Positions 13,386-18,020 of a DNA stretch of 18,020 bases are shown piece after piece. A program made the translations under genes and the position numbers. The stretch is from JACOYH01 sp964469735. Lineage in GTDB: Bacteria; Patescibacteriota; Minisyncoccia; Minisyncoccales; MHMH01. Below the pieces are notes generated by a model. The model was not told the DNA's origin, did not search any database, and worked only from the letters and a program-made list of their open reading frames with translations. Location of the stretch: NCBI GenBank assembly GCA_964469735.1, contig CAYXYS010000007.1:1-18020 (forward strand), in the 5' to 3' direction. Within the stretch, counting starts at the first letter, position 1; every line of letters starts with the position of its first letter.

Positions 13386-13736
13386 ATGTTCAGTTTTATT
13401 CTTAAAATCGCTTCCGGAATCATCGGGCTCTGGATAGCGATAGAGTTTATTAACGGCGTCAGCTTTTATGGCACGTGGCAGGACCTGCTGGTTATCGGGT
13501 TGGTTATGGGAGTTTTGAATGTCTTCATTAAACCGATACTGAAACTGGTCACCCTTCCTCTCCAAATGCTCACCCTGGGACTATTTAGCTTGGTAATCAA
13601 CGTAGGAATCATCTGGGCGGTTGACATTTTCTTCCCCGAGCTTATAATCACAGGTATTGTGCCCCTTCTTTGGACTACATTAATCGTTTGGGCAATAGGA
13701 TTTCTTCTGCCCGGCGTTTCAGGAAGGGACAGGTAA
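13386..13736 (+). CDS. YvlD/phage holin family IV-like membrane protein
   Basis: A 116-residue protein with four hydrophobic segments (about 4-23, 33-48, 60-80 and 88-110) and almost no soluble part. The pattern of a first helix followed by a middle motif VLNVFIKPILKLVTLPL and LGLFSLVINVGIIW is typical of the family named after a mycobacterial four-helix phage holin (YvlD in Bacillus). Despite the name, it is a common chromosomal membrane protein of unknown role, and no phage genes are nearby. It is first in an operon with secG (3 bases between them). Confidence 0.88.
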   Translation: MFSFILKIASGIIGLWIAIEFINGVSFYGTWQDLLVIGLVMGVLNVFIKPILKLVTLPLQMLTLGLFSLVINVGIIWAVDIFFPELIITGIVPLLWTTLIVWAIGFLLPGVSGRDR

Positions 13737-13739
13737 AAT

Positions 13740-13958
13740 ATGCAGCAATTTCTACCAATAGCTCAAATAGTAATTTCAGTTGCGCTTATAGTATTGATTC
13801 TCCTCCAGCAAAGGGGAACGGCTTTGGGTTCCGCTTTCGGGGGAGAGGGCGGCGGATTTTACGCCACTCGGAGGGGAATCCAGCAAAAAATATTCTGGGG
13901 AACGATAGTCTGCGGCGCGTTGTTTATCATCCTTGCCGTACTCAATTTGATTCTCTAA
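13740..13958 (+). CDS. secG: preprotein translocase subunit SecG
   Basis: Small subunit of the SecYEG protein-export channel. It has 72 residues with two membrane helices (about 5-22 and 51-71). The loop between them holds the family motif LLQQRGTALGSAFGG followed by a Gly-rich stretch and FYATRRG. It starts 3 bases after the preceding stop, and its stop overlaps the next ATG as TAATG. The length is normal for the family. Confidence 0.95.
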   Translation: MQQFLPIAQIVISVALIVLILLQQRGTALGSAFGGEGGGFYATRRGIQQKIFWGTIVCGALFIILAVLNLIL

Positions 13959-15988
13959 TGAAATTAGGAAAAATATTATCAGATAAAAAATGGCCCTCCA
14001 AAAAACAATGGGGCCGAATTTTCACCATCCTGACTAAAGGAGAAAAAATCCTCCTGCTGGTTTTTCTAGTTCTTTTTATGGGCTCGGCCATATCCTTAAT
14101 AGCCCTTTTTTATTCTAAAAACACTGAAATCAGCCCGGCCGTAGGAGGAACTTACAGGGAGGGAATGGTCGGCAGCCCGAGATTTATAAATCCGATATAC
14201 GCCGCCAGCAACGACGCAGACAGAGCTTTGATAGAATTAATCTTTTCGGGTTTGATGGAATATGACAAAAACGGAGAATTAATTCCGGAGCTTGCCTCTC
14301 AAATAGAAATAGAGGAAGACGGAACCGGTTATTTAGTGTCCATAAGAGAAGACGCTTTCTGGCACGACGGCGAACCGCTGACAGCCGATGACGTTATTTT
14401 CACCATAAAAACAATTCAAAACCCGAATTACAAATCCCCTCTCCGAGCCAACTATCTGGGAATTGAAACTGAAAAAGTTTCCGACTACCAAGTCAGATTT
14501 AAACTTCAGGAAACCTATGCCGGATTTCTCGAAAGACTGACTTTCAAAATACTCCCCAAGCATATCTGGGAAGAAATATCTCCCCAAAACTTTCTTCTTT
14601 CAAATTACAACATCAGACCCGTGGGATCTGGGCCCTACCAGTTTAAAAACTTGGAGCAAGGGCCCTCAGGAACGATCGTGCGGCTGAACCTAACAAGATT
14701 TAAGCAATATTACTCTGATACCGAACCCCGCCAGCCGTATATTTCAGAAATATCCTTTTTGTTCTTTGAAGACGATGAAAATCGGACGGGAGAAGAAAAA
14801 CTGGCCAGAGCGGCCAAAGCGGGCCAGATTGACGGATTTCCCCTGCCTTCTCCCGAATACTGGGAACTGGCCAGGAAAGATAACTATAAAGAAATATCCC
14901 TTTCCCTGCCCAGATATTTTGCGGTTTTCTTAAACCAGGAAAAATCCCGGCTGCTAAGCGAAGAAGCGATAAGGAAAGCTCTTAATTATGCAACAGACAA
15001 GGAGGAGATTATAGAAGAAATTCTGGCCGGAAGGGCTCAGCCGGTAAACTCACCTGTTCTCCCTGAAATTTACGGGCTCAAGCCTCCAAGTAATTACTAC
15101 AACTATGATTTACAAACCGCCGAGTCCCTGCTAATTGACAGCGGATTTGAAAAACAAGACGGCCAATGGGCCAAAGTAAGCGAGGGAACGGAAACAAAAT
15201 TCACTTCCCGCCTTCAGGAAGGCAGCCAGTCGGCAGAAGTGACCGCTCTTCAGACTTGTCTGGCTAATCCGCCAGCCGGCGGACCCGAGGTGTATCCGTC
15301 TGGAAAGATAACCGGGTATTTCGGCTCCCAAACCAAAGCTGCGGTAATCGCTTTTCAGGAGAAATATGCTGAAGACATACTGGCTCCCGGAGGGCTGACC
15401 AGAGGAACCGGCGTGGTTAGCACCAATACCAGAGCAAAGCTCAATGAAATTTGCGGGGAACCGCCGGAATATACTCCCCTAGCATTTACCCTAGCAACTG
15501 TGGATGATCCCGTTTTAGAAAAAGTAGCCCAAAAACTTAAGGAGCAGTGGGGGCAAATGGGAATCAATCTGGAAATTCAAACCTTCTCCAGTTCGGAACT
15601 CCAACAGGATATAATAAAAACAAGGGATTACGAAATGCTTCTTTTCGGCGAAGTGCTGTCAGCCGTCCTCGATCCTTTCCCTTATTGGCATTCGACTCAG
15701 GTAAAAGATCCGGGATTGAATCTGGCCGGCTACAAAAATTCAGCCGTGGATAATCTGCTGGAAAAAGCCAGAATATCGGTGAATGAAGAAACGAGAACGG
15801 AACAGTACCAGCAACTTCAAGACATTATAATCGAAGAGGCGCCGGCAATCTTCCTTTACACGCCCGAATACATATATATGACCTCTAAAAGCGTTGCGGG
15901 GCCGCAAGAAGGAACTATTTTCGACCCATCTCAAAGATTCAGCGATATTGAGGAATGGTACGTAAAAACCAAAAGAGTATGGCGGTAA
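13958..15988 (+). CDS. family 5 ABC substrate-binding protein with an inserted peptidoglycan-binding domain
   Basis: An oligopeptide/dipeptide-type binding protein (SBP_bac_5) of 676 residues. The start is the ATG overlapping the secG stop; the frame is open upstream to 13670, but only antisense to gene logic, through the holin-like and secG genes. Residues 31-52 form a membrane anchor with no lipobox Cys. Family motifs follow: GTYREGMVGSPRFINPIYA, AFWHDGEPLTADDVIFT, GSGPYQF and AIRKALNYATDKEEII. At about residues 416-500 lies an insert resembling PG_binding_1 (LQEGSQSAEVTALQTCL ... GKITGYFGSQTKAAVIAFQ). After it the binding-protein fold resumes (FTLATVDDPVLEKVAQKLKEQ). Thus a wall-binding domain sits in a surface loop of the solute-binding domain. 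No permease or ATPase genes are present in the window. Confidence 0.93.
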   Translation: MKLGKILSDKKWPSKKQWGRIFTILTKGEKILLLVFLVLFMGSAISLIALFYSKNTEISPAVGGTYREGMVGSPRFINPIYAASNDADRALIELIFSGLMEYDKNGELIPELASQIEIEEDGTGYLVSIREDAFWHDGEPLTADDVIFTIKTIQNPNYKSPLRANYLGIETEKVSDYQVRFKLQETYAGFLERLTFKILPKHIWEEISPQNFLLSNYNIRPVGSGPYQFKNLEQGPSGTIVRLNLTRFKQYYSDTEPRQPYISEISFLFFEDDENRTGEEKLARAAKAGQIDGFPLPSPEYWELARKDNYKEISLSLPRYFAVFLNQEKSRLLSEEAIRKALNYATDKEEIIEEILAGRAQPVNSPVLPEIYGLKPPSNYYNYDLQTAESLLIDSGFEKQDGQWAKVSEGTETKFTSRLQEGSQSAEVTALQTCLANPPAGGPEVYPSGKITGYFGSQTKAAVIAFQEKYAEDILAPGGLTRGTGVVSTNTRAKLNEICGEPPEYTPLAFTLATVDDPVLEKVAQKLKEQWGQMGINLEIQTFSSSELQQDIIKTRDYEMLLFGEVLSAVLDPFPYWHSTQVKDPGLNLAGYKNSAVDNLLEKARISVNEETRTEQYQQLQDIIIEEAPAIFLYTPEYIYMTSKSVAGPQEGTIFDPSQRFSDIEEWYVKTKRVWR

Positions 15989-16983
15989 AACCAATCCACC
16001 GAGCGGCGAAAGACAAATTAAATATGAGAAAAATGATTCTGGACTCTCCCGGGCAGTTTAAAGTTGGAGTAAACGCCGCCGAGGGCATTAAAGTCCAGGG
16101 CAGATTCGACGAAGTGGTAGTTTGCGGCATGGGAGGATCGGCTTTGCCAGCCGACATATTAAACGTCTGGCTGAAAGCCTACAAAATAGGCCTTCCTTTT
16201 TACGTTCACCGCAACTACGGAATTCCCAATCAAGCCGACAGAAGTCATTTGGTAATCTGCGCCTCATATTCGGGAAATACCGAGGAAACTTTATCCGCCT
16301 TTGACGAGGCCGTAAAGAAAAAACTAAAAGTGGCAGCCATTACCTCGGGAGGAAAACTGGCCCAAAAGGCCAAAAAAGAAGATGCTCCCTTAATATTGAT
16401 TCCTTCGGGTCTGCCTCCCAGAATGAGCCTGGGACTTCAATTGGGGGTTCTAATGAAGCTGCTGGTCAACTGCGGCATAATCAGCAACGGGCTAGAAAAC
16501 CTCCTTCAATTGGGAAAAACCCTTAACCCGAAAGCCTTGGAAGCCCAAGGCAAAAAACTGGCCAAAAGGATAAAGGGAAAGATTCCCGTTATATACTCTT
16601 CGGACCGGCTTCAAGCTCTGGCTAAAATATGGAAAATCAAATTCAACGAGAATTCCAAAATACCCTCTTTCTTTAATTTTTTCCCGGAGCTCAATCATAA
16701 CGAGATGGTTGGCTATACCGGCTCAAGCGGCCTCCACGTTATTATTTTAAAAGACCCCGCCGACCATCCCCGCAACCAAAAAAGGATAAAATTAACCGCC
16801 GAACTGCTGAAAAAAAGGGGCGTACCCGTTGACATAATCGAAATAAAAGGGCAAGATGTCCTGTATGAAGCGTTCGACAACTTACTCTTGGCAGACTGGG
16901 CCTCTTACTATCTGGCCCTGGAGTTGGGCCATGACCCTTCTCCTGTTAAGATAGTCGAAGATTTCAAAAAAAGAATGAAATGA
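15979..16983 (+). CDS. bifunctional phosphoglucose/phosphomannose isomerase
   Basis: Interconverts glucose-6-phosphate or mannose-6-phosphate with fructose-6-phosphate, linking glycolysis to sugar-nucleotide supply. It has 334 residues with two SIS domains. The first shows CGMGGSA (about 49-55) and the phosphate-binding SYSGNTEET (about 96-104). A Gly-Leu-rich PPRMSLG linker follows. The second contains FNFFPELNHNEMVGY, with the expected catalytic Glu, and the family ending DPSPVKIVEDFKKRM. The start is uncertain: ATG at 15955 (34-base overlap with the upstream gene) or 15979 (10-base overlap); the shorter overlap was chosen. Neither has a usable Shine-Dalgarno, so coupling to the upstream gene is likely. 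Confidence 0.93.
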   Translation: MAVKPIHRAAKDKLNMRKMILDSPGQFKVGVNAAEGIKVQGRFDEVVVCGMGGSALPADILNVWLKAYKIGLPFYVHRNYGIPNQADRSHLVICASYSGNTEETLSAFDEAVKKKLKVAAITSGGKLAQKAKKEDAPLILIPSGLPPRMSLGLQLGVLMKLLVNCGIISNGLENLLQLGKTLNPKALEAQGKKLAKRIKGKIPVIYSSDRLQALAKIWKIKFNENSKIPSFFNFFPELNHNEMVGYTGSSGLHVIILKDPADHPRNQKRIKLTAELLKKRGVPVDIIEIKGQDVLYEAFDNLLLADWASYYLALELGHDPSPVKIVEDFKKRMK

Positions 16984-17012
16984 GCGGACGTGCCCGCCCA
17001 AACTTTTGAAAA

Positions 17013-17045
17013 AAAAGTTAGGCGGACGTGCCCGCCCAAACTTTT
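17013..17045. terminator. bidirectional terminator-like hairpin
   Basis: AAAAGTT (17013-17019) pairs with AACTTTT (17039-17045) around a GGCGG/CCGCC stem and a 6-base loop. The A-tract, GC stem, T-tract order is that of an intrinsic terminator and would end the secG-isomerase operon. The first repeat copy forms a weaker version. Confidence 0.6.
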
Positions 17046-17050
17046 GTCGG

Positions 17051-17059
17051 TGATATAGT
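17051..17059 (+). promoter_or_regulatory. possible extended -10 promoter of tRNA-Leu
   Basis: TGATATAGT is an extended -10 (TGn plus TATAGT). The predicted start is near 17066, eight bases before the tRNA. No good -35 is visible at 16-18 bases. Confidence 0.35.
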
Positions 17060-17073
17060 ATAGCAAAAGTTAG

Positions 17074-17156
17074 GCGGACGTGGTGGAACGGCAGACACGC
17101 AGCGTTCAGGGCGCTGTGGGCGCAAGCCCGTGAGAGTTCAAATCTCTCCGTCCGCA
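17074..17156 (+). tRNA. tRNA-Leu (anticodon CAG)
   Basis: The acceptor GCGGACG (17074-17080) pairs with CGTCCGC (17149-17155), discriminator A. The anticodon stem CAGCG/CGCTG encloses TTCAGGG, giving anticodon CAG for CUG. The long variable arm GGGC-GCAA-GCCC is typical of leucine tRNAs. The T-arm is GAGAG-TTCAAAT-CTCTC. CCA is not encoded: the next bases are CTATG, the ATG being the start of the RNase J gene. Confidence 0.97.
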
Positions 17157-17158
17157 CT

Positions 17159-18020
17159 ATGACAAAACAAAATAACCCCGCCCAGAACCGGACTCATTCC
17201 GGCACAGGGTTAAAAATAATCCCTTTAGGCGGCCTGGGAGAAGTAGGCCGCAATATGACTCTACTCGAATACAACAGAGCGATTTTAATAATCGACGTCG
17301 GTTTTAGGATGCCCGAGGAGGATATGCCCGGAGTCGATTTCATCATTCCCAATGTTTCCTATCTCAAAAACAGGAAAAAAGACATATTGGGGGTAGTATT
17401 CACCCACGGCCATTACGACCACATAGGAGCTATCCCCTATCTTCTGGAAAAAATAGGCAATCCTCCCATGTACGCCTCCGGACTAACTAAGGGAATAATA
17501 CTAAAGAGGCAGGATGATTTTCCCCATCTTCCCAAACTTAATCTCCACCAGGTAAAAAACGGCGACCGAATTAAGCTTGGGCCGTTTATTGTCGAATTCT
17601 TCAAGCAAACCCACAATATTTCCGACAACTTCGGCTTTTTCATAGAGACGCCGGTTGGCAATATCGTCCATACTTCCGATTTCAAATTTGATAACAATCC
17701 AATCTACGACCTTCCCACCGACTTTAAAAAACTGGAGTCGTTCGGCAAAAAAAGGGTTCTGCTTTTAATGTCCGACTCAACAGGAGCTGAAGAAGAGGGC
17801 CATTCCCTTTCCGAAGAAAAAATTATGGAAAATCTGGAGGAGATATTTAAAGAATCCAAGGGCAGAATTATAGCTGCCACTTTCGGATCTTTAATTAATA
17901 GAATCCAGCAACTAATATCGCTTTCCGAGAAATATGGAAGAAAGGTAGCCGTGGACGGCTACAGCATGAAAAGCAACGTGGAGATATGTAAAAGACTGGG
18001 GTACATTAAAACTCAAAAAG
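17159..18020 (+). CDS. rnj: ribonuclease J, 3' end outside the window
   Basis: Metallo-beta-lactamase-fold ribonuclease with 5'-3' exonuclease and endonuclease activity in mRNA decay and RNA maturation. The first 287 codons are present. Residues 1-18 are polar; then comes IPLGGLGEVGRNM, the RNase J N-terminal motif. The metal site THGHYDHIGA has H83, H85, D87 and H88, with Tyr where Glu is more common (HGHEDH). KQTHNISDN and HTSDFKFD follow, carrying further metal ligands, then the LLMSDSTGAEEEGHS beta-CASP start. The ATG is the only ATG/GTG/TTG in frame before the conserved motif, and no such codon lies in frame in the part of the upstream tRNA I read. It begins two bases after the last tRNA-Leu base, so tRNA 3' processing would create a 2-base leader. 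Confidence 0.94.
   Translation, partial: MTKQNNPAQNRTHSGTGLKIIPLGGLGEVGRNMTLLEYNRAILIIDVGFRMPEEDMPGVDFIIPNVSYLKNRKKDILGVVFTHGHYDHIGAIPYLLEKIGNPPMYASGLTKGIILKRQDDFPHLPKLNLHQVKNGDRIKLGPFIVEFFKQTHNISDNFGFFIETPVGNIVHTSDFKFDNNPIYDLPTDFKKLESFGKKRVLLLMSDSTGAEEEGHSLSEEKIMENLEEIFKESKGRIIAATFGSLINRIQQLISLSEKYGRKVAVDGYSMKSNVEICKRLGYIKTQK

Larger units (their letters stand above)
16984..17082 (+). repeat. two 25-base direct repeats plus a partial copy that is the start of tRNA-Leu
   Basis: A 25-base sequence beginning GCGGACGTGCCCGCCC is exactly repeated at 16984-17008 and 17022-17046. Its first nine bases (GCGGACGTG) are also the first nine of tRNA-Leu (17074-17082). Eighteen bases, AAAAGTTAG plus GCGGACGTG, are shared by 17013-17030 and 17065-17082. 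The first copy begins directly after the isomerase stop. Confidence 0.85.

Noticed and set aside
13164..13565. Minus-strand 133-codon frame across the uvrC end and inverted repeat
   Set aside because: Low-complexity shadow of two real plus-strand genes, without recognisable motifs.
13386..13736. Prophage fragment suggested by the holin family name
   Set aside because: The family is a common chromosomal membrane protein, it is in operon with secG, and no other phage gene is present.
13670..13957. 96-residue N-terminal extension of the binding protein
   Set aside because: It overlaps the holin-like gene end and all of secG out of frame; the TAATG junction and membrane anchor show the true start at 13958.
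16882..17157. Minus-strand frame across tRNA-Leu and the repeats
   Set aside because: It crosses a certain tRNA and the isomerase end; no supporting signals.

Overview
The window looks like a piece of a small-genome bacterium of the Candidate Phyla Radiation (Patescibacteria, most likely a Parcubacteria-type lineage). This is inferred from protein style: a DUF5652-type mini membrane protein in front of dnaG, a UvrC without its C-terminal HhH domain, a sigma factor with a lysine-rich tail, and a secG-linked family 5 binding protein carrying a peptidoglycan-binding insert. Coding density is high, many genes overlap by ATGA or TAATG, and Shine-Dalgarno sequences are almost absent. TGA is an ordinary stop here (dnaG, htpX, uvrC and others end in it), which argues against the UGA-recoding lineages.

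Layout. Bases 1-11221 are read from the minus strand. In transcription order they hold: uvrA with its terminator; groES-groEL behind a CIRCE-like operator; htpX plus a tandem zinc-ribbon gene; tRNA-Ser(GGA) followed by a three-helix membrane protein and a decayed small gene; mscS, a DUF5652 protein, dnaG and rpoD; and at the left edge a promoter and probably the first bases of another tRNA. From 11297 on everything is on the plus strand: an orphan exported coiled-coil protein with its own strong promoter, a uvrC-type nuclease, a YvlD/holin-like protein - secG - substrate-binding protein - phosphoglucose/phosphomannose isomerase operon, a repeat cluster, tRNA-Leu(CAG), and an RNase J gene cut by the window end.

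How the parts work together. dnaG and rpoD keep the old primase/sigma pairing of the macromolecular-synthesis operon. groES, groEL and htpX are a protein-quality block. uvrA and uvrC are nucleotide-excision repair genes flanking the orphan gene. The SecG operon joins protein export, an anchored solute- or cell-wall-binding protein and a sugar-phosphate enzyme.

The most interesting signals lie between genes. Five promoters (htpX, groES, uvrA, uvrC, holin-like) sit so close to their start codons that the predicted 5' leaders are only about 0-13 nt. The orphan gene at 11357 is the opposite: a perfect TTGACA-17-TATAAT promoter, a perfect AAGGAGG, a TTG start and much higher GC than its neighbours. 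A 16-bp perfect inverted repeat places one arm exactly in the spacer of the secG-operon promoter. The RNase J start codon lies two bases after tRNA-Leu. The 5' end of that tRNA resembles two 25-base repeats just upstream.
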